Source of the DNA: Rhodoferax sp.
GTDB taxonomy: Bacteria > Pseudomonadota > Gammaproteobacteria > Burkholderiales > Burkholderiaceae_C
NCBI GenBank assembly: GCA_013791765.1
Contig: VMTC01000082.1
Span: 1 to 64,000 of the forward strand
DNA: 64,000 bases
Reading direction: 5' to 3'
Positions 52,236-60,182 of the stretch are shown piece after piece. Both the position numbers and the translations under genes were made by a program. The notes below the pieces were generated by a model. The model searched no databases and had not been told where the DNA came from. It worked only from the letters and a program-made list of their open reading frames with translations. Each line of letters starts with the position of its first letter. The stretch's first letter is position 1.

Positions 52236-52442
52236 ATGAACAAGAACCAAGTCCAAGGCACCGTGAAAGACATCACAGGCAAGATCCAAGAGGAAGCCGG
52301 CAAACTCGTTGGCAACAAGGAGCAGGAAGCCAAGGGCATCCACAAGCAAGTCCAAGGCAAGGCAGAGAAGCGCCTCGGTGACGTGAAGGAAGTCGTCAAA
52401 GATGCCAAGCAGGCGGTAAAAGACGCTGTCCACAAGAGCTGA
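52236..52442 (+). CDS. CsbD-family stress protein
   Basis: A 68-residue, highly charged helical protein (MNKNQVQGTVKDITGKIQEE, KEQEAKGIHKQVQGKAEKRL). This is the CsbD/YjbJ type, which is abundant under stress and of unknown function. The ribosome site AAGGAA lies a few bases before the ATG. It is preceded by its own intergenic region after the patatin terminator. Confidence 0.9.
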   Translation: MNKNQVQGTVKDITGKIQEEAGKLVGNKEQEAKGIHKQVQGKAEKRLGDVKEVVKDAKQAVKDAVHKS

Positions 52443-52632
52443 GCCCGAGCTACATGCAGCCATTTGGCTGCATCGTTGCCCAAAAAATCCGGTCGCAACC
52501 CGCATTGCGGCCCATGGCGCCATCAAATGCAAGCCAGGGTTCGGACTGCGCAGGGAAATTGCAGCCGACTAAAACCAAAGCCTGCCTGCGTGGCGTTTCT
52601 TGAACAATGGACACAGGGCAGCAATTTACAGG

Positions 52633-52678
52633 GCTAGGCGATTCGCCAACGCCACACGCTGCGCTCGGTCACACGCAG
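52633..52678 (-). CRISPR. Degenerate terminal repeat half and fossil spacer
   Basis: GCTAGGCGATTC (52633-52644) matches 9 of 12 bases of the repeat end GCCGGGCGATCC. The 34 bases after it (52645-52678) have spacer length and match the array spacer at 53357-53391 at 31 of 34 positions. It is the leader-distal end of the array, where repeats usually decay. The stretch 52443-52632 has no other feature. Confidence 0.65.
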
Positions 52679-53500
52679 GTTTCAATCCGCGCCCGGCATT
52701 AAAGCCGGGCGATCCCTGTAATCATCGCTTCGCCCACCCACCAAAGACGTTTCAATCCGCGCCCGGCATTAAAGCCGGGCGATCCCTCCTTGGCCTTGCC
52801 TGGCCATATCCCACGCTGGTTTCAATCCGCGCCCGGCATTAAAGCCGGGCGATCCTGGCAGATAGGTAGTCCTGGCCGTCGCGTGGCGTAGTTTCAATCC
52901 GCGCCCGGCATTAAAGCCGGGCGATCCCAATCGCAGCCGGTGAGCGCCAAATGCGCGCGCGCGTTTCAATCCGCGCTCGGCATTAAAGCCGGGCGATCCG
53001 TCTCTAGACATCGGCTACCGTGTTATCCAACATGTTTCAATCCGCGCCCGGCATTAAAGCCGGGCGATCCCCCCGGTGGCGCCTACATGGATGGCGCCTA
53101 CATACGTTTCAATCCGCGCCCGGCATTAAAGCCGGGCGATCCGACAGCAGGCGCGCGGCTGGTCACGCATGGGGGTGTTTCAATCCGCGCCCGGCATTAA
53201 AGCCGGGCGATCCGCGCAGTTCGACGTTTGCCGCGTTGCCGGTGTCCAGTTTCAATCCGCGCCCGGCATTAAAGCCGGGCGATCCCTATCGTGCTGGTCG
53301 CTGTGCTATGGATGCGCAAGTTTCAATCCGCGCCCGGCATTAAAGCCGGGCGATCCAGCCAGCGCCACACGCTGCGCTCGGTGACATGCAGGTTTCAATC
53401 CGCGCCCGGCATTAAAGCCGGGCGATCCCTTTAGCCCTCGCACGGTCTAACAAGTGCGCTATTGTTTCAATCCGCGCCCGGCATTAAAGCCGGGCGATCC
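52679..53500 (-). CRISPR. Type I-C CRISPR array: 12 repeats, 11 spacers
   Basis: The 37-bp repeats start at 52679, 52749, 52819, 52891, 52963, 53034, 53106, 53177, 53249, 53320, 53392 and 53464. On the plus strand each begins GTTTCAATCC and ends GCCGGGCGATCC; only the repeat at 52963 differs (one base, CGCTCGG). Spacers are 33-35 bp. Read on the minus strand the repeat ends with the ATTGAAAC handle typical of type I-C, and a perfect stem (CGCCCGGC/GCCGGGCG) lies inside. The array therefore runs in the same direction as cas1-cas2, with its leader at the high-coordinate side. Small open frames across it are artefacts. Confidence 0.98.
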
Positions 53501-53724
53501 GCTTCACATCCAAGATGTTGATATTCAAAACAATTTCGACGTGTTGGCGCGAACGCCGTTGCTCAGCGGCATTCGCTTGCAAATTTTTCATCAAGAAAGT
53601 AAAAAATATCATCTATATCAATGAGTTGGGAAGCGCGCGAACCTTAAGGTGAAAAGGCTGTCACTTCAGGTTCGCGGCAATGACCTTACCACAGCGTCCA
53701 TGCCAGAGCCGTCCAAATTAGCAA
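53501..53724 (-). promoter_or_regulatory. CRISPR leader
   Basis: AT-rich sequence of about 220 bp between cas2 and the first (newest) repeat, with A/T runs around 53580-53625. No gene is seen. Position and composition fit the leader that carries the array promoter and integration signals. Confidence 0.75.
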
Positions 53725-54018
53725 TCAAAGCACCAGTGGCCCGTCAAAATCTACTGCCTTAAAGGCGCCGTGCTCCAGCACCTCAAAGCCGCGCGTCCCA
53801 GGCATGCGATACAGACGCAGGCAGTCTTGTTGCGCATCGATTTCCGCCAACAACTCTCGCTCAAGTGTTTCAAACTGCGCCAGATCCAACTGGCACTCGA
53901 ACACTGACTTTTGCACGCGCTGGCCGGTGCTTTCGCACACGCGTGCCACCCTCCTCAAGCGCCTGCGGCCAGCTTTGGTTTCAGTGTTCACGTCATAACA
54001 AACCAATACCAACATCAA
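53725..54018 (-). CDS. cas2: CRISPR-associated endonuclease Cas2
   Basis: A 97-residue ferredoxin-fold subunit of the spacer-integration complex. The first strand [20 protein letters not shown] carries the conserved Asp, and [20 protein letters not shown] is typical of type I-C. It lies six bases after cas1 and points at the leader. Confidence 0.97.
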   Translation of the reverse strand: MMLVLVCYDVNTETKAGRRRLRRVARVCESTGQRVQKSVFECQLDLAQFETLERELLAEIDAQQDCLRLYRMPGTRGFEVLEHGAFKAVDFDGPLVL

Positions 54019-54024
54019 AACTCC

Positions 54025-55053
54025 TTACTTCGCCACAAACGGCACATAGGGCGCGCCGTCTTCGCGCAGAGCGCGTGCCATCAGGCGGGCTTGCACCAAC
54101 GGCACCAAGCCCAACGGCACGGATTGGGCCAGCAGCGGGTGGTTGATCTCGTCCTTCTTGCGTTCCTGATACGCCACCACCACTGCTTTGCGTGCGTCGG
54201 GCTCCAATGACACGCCGCCGCCTTCGCGCAGCACAAAGTCTTTCGCCGACAACTGCCCACGGTTGATCAGCGTGAGCGCCAGCCGGTCGGCCCAGGGGCG
54301 AAACTCTTCCATCAAATCCAGCGCCAAAGCCGCGCGGCCTGGCCGCAAGGCGTGCAAAAACCCCACCTGCGGGTCGAGCCCGGCGGCTTCCAGGGCGCTG
54401 CGGCAGTCATTCATCCACATGGCGTACAGAAAAGACAGCATGGCGTTGAAGCGGTCACGCGGTGGGCGGCGCGTGCGCCCATCCATGACAAAGGCGCTGC
54501 GCTGGTCGGGGCGCACCAGCAGGTTTAGGCCGCTGAAATATTGGCGCGCCGCCTCGCCTTCGACCCCGCGCAAGACATCCAGATTGGCGACACCAGGCAA
54601 GGCACGCAGACTGGCGGCCAAGTCATCGGCCAGCCGGGTCAACGTGGCGGCTTCGTCTTCCACCTTGGCTTCGCGGGCTCCGCGCTGCAGCACCTGACGG
54701 GTGTTTTTGATTTTGCCGGCCACGCTGGCGCGCGCCATGTCCAGCGTGAAGGCCGGGTCTGCCACGCGCTGAAACTGGGCCTGGCGCAGCAGCACGTTTC
54801 CGCTGACGGCCCCTTCCAGCCGCGCTTTGAAGCGACCGTTGTCGTCCAGCAGCACCAGTGCGATGCCGCTTTCTGCCAGCCGGTGCATGAGCGGAGCAGA
54901 CAAGCCCGTGTGACCAAAACACACCACCGCGCACAGATGGTGCAGCGGCACGCGCAGCCGGGTTTCGCGGTCTACTTCTACGCGCAGTGTGTCGTTGTCC
55001 AGCCGCAGGTAGGTGTCGGGCGTGGTGACATAGAGGGTGTTGAGGAGTTGCAT
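54025..55053 (-). CDS. cas1: CRISPR-associated integrase Cas1 (type I-C)
   Basis: A 342-residue integrase of normal length. The I-C signature start MQLLNTLYVTTPDTYLRLDN is intact. Catalytic residues are visible at about E165 (LRGVEGEAARQYFSGLN), H234 (GFLHALRPGR) and D246 (ALALDLMEEFRPW). It should join prespacers with Cas2. The ribosome site is poor, and 24 bases upstream lies the stop of a leftover cas4 tail, so translation was probably coupled to cas4 before higBA was inserted. Confidence 0.97.
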   Translation of the reverse strand: MQLLNTLYVTTPDTYLRLDNDTLRVEVDRETRLRVPLHHLCAVVCFGHTGLSAPLMHRLAESGIALVLLDDNGRFKARLEGAVSGNVLLRQAQFQRVADPAFTLDMARASVAGKIKNTRQVLQRGAREAKVEDEAATLTRLADDLAASLRALPGVANLDVLRGVEGEAARQYFSGLNLLVRPDQRSAFVMDGRTRRPPRDRFNAMLSFLYAMWMNDCRSALEAAGLDPQVGFLHALRPGRAALALDLMEEFRPWADRLALTLINRGQLSAKDFVLREGGGVSLEPDARKAVVVAYQERKKDEINHPLLAQSVPLGLVPLVQARLMARALREDGAPYVPFVAK

Positions 55054-55074
55054 GGTTTGGCGGGCGAATGGTGC

Positions 55075-55103
55075 GGCTACACGTCTGGGTCAAACAGGGC
55101 GGC
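55075..55103 (-). repeat. Left direct repeat flanking higBA (leftover cas4 3' end)
   Basis: 29 bases match 55880-55908 with two mismatches. On the minus strand it encodes ALFDPDV followed by TAG, the C-terminus of cas4, immediately before cas1. Confidence 0.85.
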
Positions 55104-55109
55104 TCGTCT

Positions 55110-55520
55110 TCAAATCAACGCATCCATTGGCACGCCAAAGCGTCGCGCCAGTGCTTGGGTTTGGCGCAAGTTCAGCTTGCGTTTACCAGACAACACATCA
55201 GACACCACGCTTTGCGCCCCCACCTCGGGCAAATCACATTGGCGCAAGCCATGTTGATCCATCAAAAACGCCAACCGTGTGGCAGGCGTACTGGCATCAG
55301 GCCAGGGGTGAAGTCGGTCTTCATATTCCTTGATGTGCTTGGCCACGATGTCAACCAGGGCAAAAATGGGGTGATTGTCTTGCGCGCCAAAACGCTCGAA
55401 GCACTCATCCACAAAAGCGAGAAGTTCGGTGTAGTGCGCTTCGTCCCGCACAGGGGAAGACAAACCCAGCGCGGTATTTACCGAAGCCCAGGGGGCCAGC
55501 ACGTTATCGGTCAATTTCAT
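55110..55520 (-). CDS. higA: HigA-type antitoxin
   Basis: A 136-residue antitoxin. The N-terminal region (ALVDIVAKHIKEYEDRLHPW) precedes a Cro/CI-type helix-turn-helix (MDQHGLRQCDLPEV, VVSDVLSGKRKLNLRQTQAL). This fits the HigA/COG5499 group. It overlaps the upstream toxin gene by four bases in the toxin-first order usual for HigBA. The helix-turn-helix should repress the promoter upstream of higB. It lies within the cas operon. Confidence 0.85.
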   Translation of the reverse strand: MKLTDNVLAPWASVNTALGLSSPVRDEAHYTELLAFVDECFERFGAQDNHPIFALVDIVAKHIKEYEDRLHPWPDASTPATRLAFLMDQHGLRQCDLPEVGAQSVVSDVLSGKRKLNLRQTQALARRFGVPMDALI

Positions 55521-55801
55521 TTCCAGTCTCCTTTGTCATATTCGCTGTGGGTTAAAACTGCCTTGACCCACACCAGCCCGGCCTGAAAGGCAATGGCGGC
55601 CACCAGCCGGTACTTGTTGCCGCCAATATTGAACACATACCGCTCCCCCACTTTGTCCACGCTGGCAAACGTGGCCTTCAACTGGGCAAAGTGCGCAAAA
55701 TGGCATTGCTCCATCAACCTCCTGAAGTCCTGCAGTGGCGTGTCTGCATCCGGATGGAGAGCAGCAAATTCACGCAGCGCTTTGTTGGAGATCAGTTTCA
55801 T
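55517..55801 (-). CDS. higB: HigB-type mRNA interferase toxin
   Basis: A 94-residue RelE-superfamily toxin, from the ATG at 55799-55801 (MKLISNKALREFAALHPDAD); a GTG nine bases upstream is an alternative. Typical HigB features are FNIGGNKYRLVAAIAFQAGL and the C-terminal VLTHSEYDKGDWK. It cuts mRNA on the ribosome when HigA is lost. It is the first gene of the inserted cassette between cas4 and cas1. Confidence 0.88.
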   Translation of the reverse strand: MKLISNKALREFAALHPDADTPLQDFRRLMEQCHFAHFAQLKATFASVDKVGERYVFNIGGNKYRLVAAIAFQAGLVWVKAVLTHSEYDKGDWK

Positions 55802-55879
55802 TCTTGGCACTCATCTTATAGCAATTTGCTATATTTTGTCGATCTATCGTCGTCGCAGACTTGGCTGGCGTGCGGATAA

Positions 55880-55908
55880 GGCTATGCGTCTGGGTCAAAC
55901 AGGGCGGC
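55880..55908 (-). repeat. Right direct repeat flanking higBA (cas4 3' end)
   Basis: Partner of 55075-55103. Here it is the genuine end of cas4 (ALFDPDA then TAG at 55882-55884). The unit between the repeats, with one repeat copy, is about 805 bp. Confidence 0.85.
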
Positions 55909-56520
55909 GCGGGCAGAAACCAAGTCGGCATGGGTGGCTTGCGGCTGGCAGCGATCTTGCAGGGAGCACGCCTTGCAGCGCCTGGCCGCTTGCTCGCCGC
56001 TCAGGGGCGGTGGCAGCGTGCCGCTGGCCAGCATCTGGCGGATGGCCTGCGCGGTTTGCACCACGTCAGCGCGCAACTGCTCGGTGATGGGCACGACCCG
56101 GCGGCGCTTGGAGGTGGCATAAAAAAGCGCGCCCTCGTTGACGGGCTTGCCGGTCATGGCCTGCAAACACATGGCTTGCGCAGCCAGTTGAAGGTCATCA
56201 CACGCGGCAATGTCTGCCGCCTTGTTGCGGCTGCCGTGTTTGTATTCCACCGGATAGGGCACGCCGCCGGCCAAAAACTCCACCACGTCGGATTTGCCAA
56301 TCAGCCCCAGCGCGTCATGCCACAGCGGCAAGGCACGTTCCACGCGCACGCCTTTGGCTGTCTCGACACCGGGCTGATCTGCCTTGGCATGCACCGCTTG
56401 GCCGCGCAGGGTGTGCACGTTGTCGTCAAACACCTGCTCCAGGTGGATCAGACCGCACTGACACGGTCAGTACTGCCAGTGCTGCAGGGCGGACAGTGCG
56501 ATGGGTTCTACCGGTTCCAT
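55882..56520 (-). pseudogene. cas4: cas4 with TGA at the first Fe-S cysteine codon
   Basis: Cas4 trims prespacers and selects PAMs. Reading from ATG 56520 gives MEPVEPIALSALQHWQY, then TGA (56467-56469), then PCQCGLIHLEQVFDDN and on in frame to the stop. Type I-C Cas4 normally has QYCPRQCGLIHLEQ there, so TGA replaces the Cys that binds the cluster (TGC to TGA), and the next Arg is Cys (CGT to TGT). The remainder is intact: nuclease motifs GKSDVVEF, PVEYKHG and LQLAAQAMCL, and the three C-terminal cysteines RRCKACSLQDRCQP. A GTG at 56433 with GGAG just upstream could restart a 183-residue protein lacking the first ligand. Confidence 0.85.
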
Positions 56521-56546
56521 GAGTGTTTTATGCCACTAGACCCCGT

Positions 56547-57389
56547 CTAATCTAGGTTACCAGCTATCTTTTTTGCTGTTTTTGACAGAAAATTTTCGCC
56601 CGTTACCACCGATTTGCCCGTTTGGTTCTCCAATTGCTGACGCGCTTGCCGGGCAATACGCCCACCAGCTTTCGCAGCGGTCTTATTTTCTGCCATGCCG
56701 GTGGCATCGACCTTTTCGGCAATTTGCCGGGTGGATAACTCAGCCAGCGCCGTGAAAATGAGTTCAGCCTCGCTCATGTGATCACGCAGGTTGTGGCTTG
56801 TGAGCCCCTTCGCTTCCTTGTGCTGGACCACGCTTACGCCGGCCCATTCCTGGTGAATGATGTTGGTCAGAATCGCAAACTCACTGCCCTTCTTGATGTC
56901 GTGCTCGCTCCAGTAATCGGTGAGTTTGTTGCGGGTTTCTTGCCCGGTCATGCGCTGCTGTATCCACTTGTCGCTGCGGCCATGCTGCTGCCAGGTCTGG
57001 CGGGCACGATTCAATGACAAGGCAGGGTCGGCCAGCTCTTGCATGCGCTCATAGCCTACCTTGGCCAGCCAAAGCTTGATGGGCTCGGCTTTGGGGCTGG
57101 GGACGGACTGCACCAGGCGCAGCAGGGTTTCGGCTGTGGCGACGTCGGTAAGCCGCTGCTTTCCATCGGCTGCTGGCATTTTCAACTGGTGACAAGTTGT
57201 CACCAGTTGACTGCCTTCGTTGGCGAGCCGTCGTTTGAGTTGATTCCAGTACTTGCGAGCAGTGAGGTCATCCGGCTGTTGTGTGAGTACCTGTACCACG
57301 TCAATCACGGAAAACCACCAGGTTTCCGTGTCTTCGTCATACACGCGGCGGATGGACTGACCGTCGAATTCGGTGGGCAGGATTTTCAT
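56547..57389 (-). CDS. DinD-like Bro-N domain protein
   Basis: A 280-residue protein. The N-terminal Bro-N type domain (DEDTETWWFSVIDVVQVLTQ, ARKYWNQLKRRLANEGSQLV) is followed by LRLVQSVPSPKAEPIKLWLA and YERMQELADPALSLNRARQT, a pattern I know from DinD-like damage-inducible proteins. The C-terminal half has HNLRDHMSEAELIFTALAEL. No LexA box was found upstream by eye. It occupies the place where cas7 would precede cas4 in an intact type I-C operon. Its role here is unknown; Bro-N proteins often come from phages. Confidence 0.7.
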   Translation of the reverse strand: MKILPTEFDGQSIRRVYDEDTETWWFSVIDVVQVLTQQPDDLTARKYWNQLKRRLANEGSQLVTTCHQLKMPAADGKQRLTDVATAETLLRLVQSVPSPKAEPIKLWLAKVGYERMQELADPALSLNRARQTWQQHGRSDKWIQQRMTGQETRNKLTDYWSEHDIKKGSEFAILTNIIHQEWAGVSVVQHKEAKGLTSHNLRDHMSEAELIFTALAELSTRQIAEKVDATGMAENKTAAKAGGRIARQARQQLENQTGKSVVTGENFLSKTAKKIAGNLD

Positions 57390-57594
57390 AGACGACTCCC
57401 TTTATCTTTTCGATTTGGGTACAGCTTACCCTTGCAAAGGCGCAGCAGCGGACCCTCAGGCTCCGTGGACCCAAAAATACTTCAGCCGCGCTTTCTGGTC
57501 ATCCGGGCCAACCCAGCGCAAGCGGCCCTCAGCCGGCGCAACAGACAGCATCGCCCCGACTAAAATCTCCAGCTGTCCTTGAAAGCCCTGCCCC

Positions 57595-59697
57595 ATGCCA
57601 CGCCAACTCTTCGTTACCACCGCCCTGCCCTACGCCAACGGCAATTTCCACATCGGCCACATCATGGAATACATCCAGGCCGATATCTGGGTGCGCTATC
57701 AGCGCATGATGGGCAACGCGGTGCACTTTGTCTGCGCCGACGACTGCCACGGCGCGCCAATCATGATCGCCGCTGAAAAAGCAGGCAAGACGCCGCAACA
57801 ATTTGTGGCCGATATCGCGGCTGGCCGCAAGCCCTATCTGGATGGTTTTCACATTGGTTTTGACAACTGGCATTCCACCGATGGCGTGGAGAACCACGAG
57901 CTGGCGCAGGCGATCTACATCGCCCTCAAAGCCAATGGTTTGATCAGCACGCGCGTCATCGCCCAGTTCTTTGATACCGAGAAGAACATGTTTTTGCCCG
58001 ACCGCTTTATCAAAGGCGAATGCCCCAAGTGCGGTGCCAAAGACCAGTACGGCGACAACTGCGAAGAATGCGGCGCGGTCTACAGTCCGACCGAGCTGAA
58101 GAATCCTTATTCCGCCCTGAGCGGCGTCACGCCAGTGCTGCGCGACTCGGAACATTACTTTTTCAAGCTGTCAGACCCGCGCTGTGTGGCGTTTCTTGAA
58201 AAGTGGACGCAAGGCAGCAACGCACAGGGCCAGGCGCACCTGCAGGGCGAGGTCTACAACAAGATCAAGGAGTGGCTGCTGCCCAATGAAGAAGGCAAGC
58301 GCGACCTGGGCGACTGGGACATCTCCCGAGACGCGCCCTACTTCGGCATCGAGATTCCCGATGCGCCGGGCAAGTATTTTTACGTCTGGCTCGATGCGCC
58401 CATCGGCTACCTGGCGTCGCTGAAAAACCGCTTCATCAAGCTGGCGGGAGATAGCGCGCTGGGCGCACAGAACTACGACGCCTTCATGGCCGACCCAGCC
58501 ACCGAGCAGTACCACTTCATCGGCAAAGACATCATCACATTTCACACGCTGTTCTGGCCCGCCATGCTGCATTTCAGCGGCCGCAAGACGCCCAATGCGA
58601 TTTTTGTGCACGGCTTTTTGACCGTCAACAGCGAGAAGATGAGCAAGAGCCGTGGCACCGGCCTGGACCCGCTCAAGTACCTGAGCCTGGGCATGAACCC
58701 GGAGTGGCTGCGCTACTACCTGGCGACCAAACTCAACGCGCGCAATGAAGACCTGGAGTTCAGCCCGGAGGATTTCATGGCGCGCGTTAACAGCGACCTG
58801 GTCGGCAAATACATCAACATCGCGTCACGCGCGGCCGGCTTTCTGGCCAAGCGCTTTGGCGGCCAGCTCGGCGCTATCTCCAGCGATGGCGCTGCGTTGC
58901 TGACGCAGATGCAGATCGAACGCACCAGCATCGAACAACTTTATGAGGCGCGCGAATTTGCCAAGGCGCTGCGCGAGACCATGCTGCTGGCCGACCGCGT
59001 GAATGAATATGTGGATGCCAACAAGCCCTGGGAACTGGCGAAACAGCCCGACATGGAAGCCCGCTTGCACGATGTGTGCACGGTGTGCATGGAGGCCTTT
59101 CGCGCACTCACGGCTTACCTCAAGCCGGTGCTGCCGCAACTGGCGACGCAAGTGGAGGCGTTCCTGAAGATCGAGCCTTTGAGTTTTGCCAGCGTCAGCC
59201 AGCCCTTGGGCGCCGGCCACGTCATTGGCAACTACCAGCACTTGATGCAGCGTGTCGATATCAAGCAACTTGAAGCATTGTTTGAGCCTGCAGCCCACGT
59301 AGAACCTGAGCATGCAGCTATTGAATCAGTAGTGCCAGGTGGCGAAGCCATCGCCCCGGTGATTGGCATCGAAGACTTCAGCAAGATCGACCTGCGCATT
59401 GCCCGCATCGTCAACTGTGAGCCGGTGGCGGGCTCCACCAAGCTGTTGCGGCTGACACTGGACGTGGGCGAAGCGAGCACGCGCAACGTGTTCTCCGGCA
59501 TTGCCAGCAGCTACCAGCCCGAGCAACTGGTGGGCAAACTCACGGTGATGGTGGCGAATCTGGCGCCGCGCAAGATGAAGTTTGGCATCAGCGAGGGCAT
59601 GGTGCTGGCCGCCAGCCATGCCGATGAAAAGTCGAATCCTGGCATCTATGTTCTCGAGCCCTTTGCTGGCGCCTTGCCCGGCATGCGGGTGCATTGA
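57595..59697 (+). CDS. metG: Methionyl-tRNA synthetase
   Basis: A 700-residue class I synthetase charging tRNA-Met. The HIGH motif is in [20 protein letters not shown], the zinc knuckle is [18 protein letters not shown] and the KMSKS loop is [14 protein letters not shown]-terminal tRNA-binding domain for dimerisation ([18 protein letters not shown]) starts near residue 595. The linker before it contains a dispersed repeat in frame (59283-59328). Its usual divergent neighbour apbC is displaced by the CRISPR island. Confidence 0.97.
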   Translation: MPRQLFVTTALPYANGNFHIGHIMEYIQADIWVRYQRMMGNAVHFVCADDCHGAPIMIAAEKAGKTPQQFVADIAAGRKPYLDGFHIGFDNWHSTDGVENHELAQAIYIALKANGLISTRVIAQFFDTEKNMFLPDRFIKGECPKCGAKDQYGDNCEECGAVYSPTELKNPYSALSGVTPVLRDSEHYFFKLSDPRCVAFLEKWTQGSNAQGQAHLQGEVYNKIKEWLLPNEEGKRDLGDWDISRDAPYFGIEIPDAPGKYFYVWLDAPIGYLASLKNRFIKLAGDSALGAQNYDAFMADPATEQYHFIGKDIITFHTLFWPAMLHFSGRKTPNAIFVHGFLTVNSEKMSKSRGTGLDPLKYLSLGMNPEWLRYYLATKLNARNEDLEFSPEDFMARVNSDLVGKYINIASRAAGFLAKRFGGQLGAISSDGAALLTQMQIERTSIEQLYEAREFAKALRETMLLADRVNEYVDANKPWELAKQPDMEARLHDVCTVCMEAFRALTAYLKPVLPQLATQVEAFLKIEPLSFASVSQPLGAGHVIGNYQHLMQRVDIKQLEALFEPAAHVEPEHAAIESVVPGGEAIAPVIGIEDFSKIDLRIARIVNCEPVAGSTKLLRLTLDVGEASTRNVFSGIASSYQPEQLVGKLTVMVANLAPRKMKFGISEGMVLAASHADEKSNPGIYVLEPFAGALPGMRVH
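59283..59328 (+). repeat. Dispersed repeat, copy 11 (inside metG, in frame)
   Basis: Orientation A runs with the gene (GAGCCTGCAGCCCACGTAGA then CATGCAGCTATTGAATCA). It encodes [15 protein letters not shown] in the linker between the catalytic body and the C-terminal tRNA-binding domain. The frame relative to the element is the same as in imuB copy 6, which also has orientation A. Confidence 0.75.
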
Positions 59698-59788
59698 CGC
59701 ACGCAAAATTCCCGGCCTCATGGTTAGGCTCCATCCCTTGAAGCCCGACCACGCTGGCGTTCAGCTTTGCCCCCCAAACGCGAACCCG

Positions 59789-59892
59789 GCGGTCAGCGGC
59801 GCTTAGGGATGCGGAAATGCCAAATATCCCATTTCTCGCAGCACTGGCGGGACATAGGCAATTTCCGCATCCCTTAGATCCTGACGGTCGCC
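59789..59892. repeat. Long imperfect palindrome after metG
   Basis: Arms AGGGATGCGGAAATGCC (near 59805-59821) and GGCAATTTCCGCATCCCT (near 59857-59874) pair almost perfectly around about 35 bases. Outer arms with GGTCAG and CTGACGGTCGCC extend it. A hexamer run (GCCGAT/GCCAAT, five units) follows at about 59937-59966. The 59698-60182 gap has no gene. It holds this palindrome, the hexamers and repeat copy 12. Confidence 0.65.
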
Positions 59893-60018
59893 AGCCCATC
59901 CCAGCGCCGGCCCGATCGCATGGTATTGGCGCGGCGCCGATGCCGATGCCAATGCCAATGCCGAGATTCATGCACATCATCTAGCTGGGGCCACAGTTCT
60001 GCGCTGAAATTTATGAAG

Positions 60019-60066
60019 AATCAGGCTGTAGCCCACGCATTACAAGCCTTTCGTGCTATCTTTTTT
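60019..60066 (+). repeat. Dispersed repeat, copy 12 (intergenic)
   Basis: Orientation A: CAGGCTGTAGCCCACGCATT then ACAAGCCTTTCGTGCTATC and a T run. Diverged in the centre. It lies between metG and the histidine kinase gene. Confidence 0.7.
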
Positions 60067-60182
60067 TATATTGAGCGCATGGTCATGCACTGCCATCTTG
60101 GCGGCGGGGAAGGCTGGGGTTTTATTTGCCCCAAACCCGTGTCACACGTGAACCCGTGTGGTTGAAGTTCCTGTCCGTCGTT

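Noticed and set aside
52600-53384. Short open frames with repeated FNPRPALKPGDP.
   Set aside because: They are translations of the CRISPR repeats.
56431-56469. Selenocysteine reading of the TGA in cas4.
   Set aside because: Not excluded, but the downstream hairpin has a three-base loop without the expected SECIS features and no Sec Cas4 is known to me. Nonsense mutation is the simpler reading.
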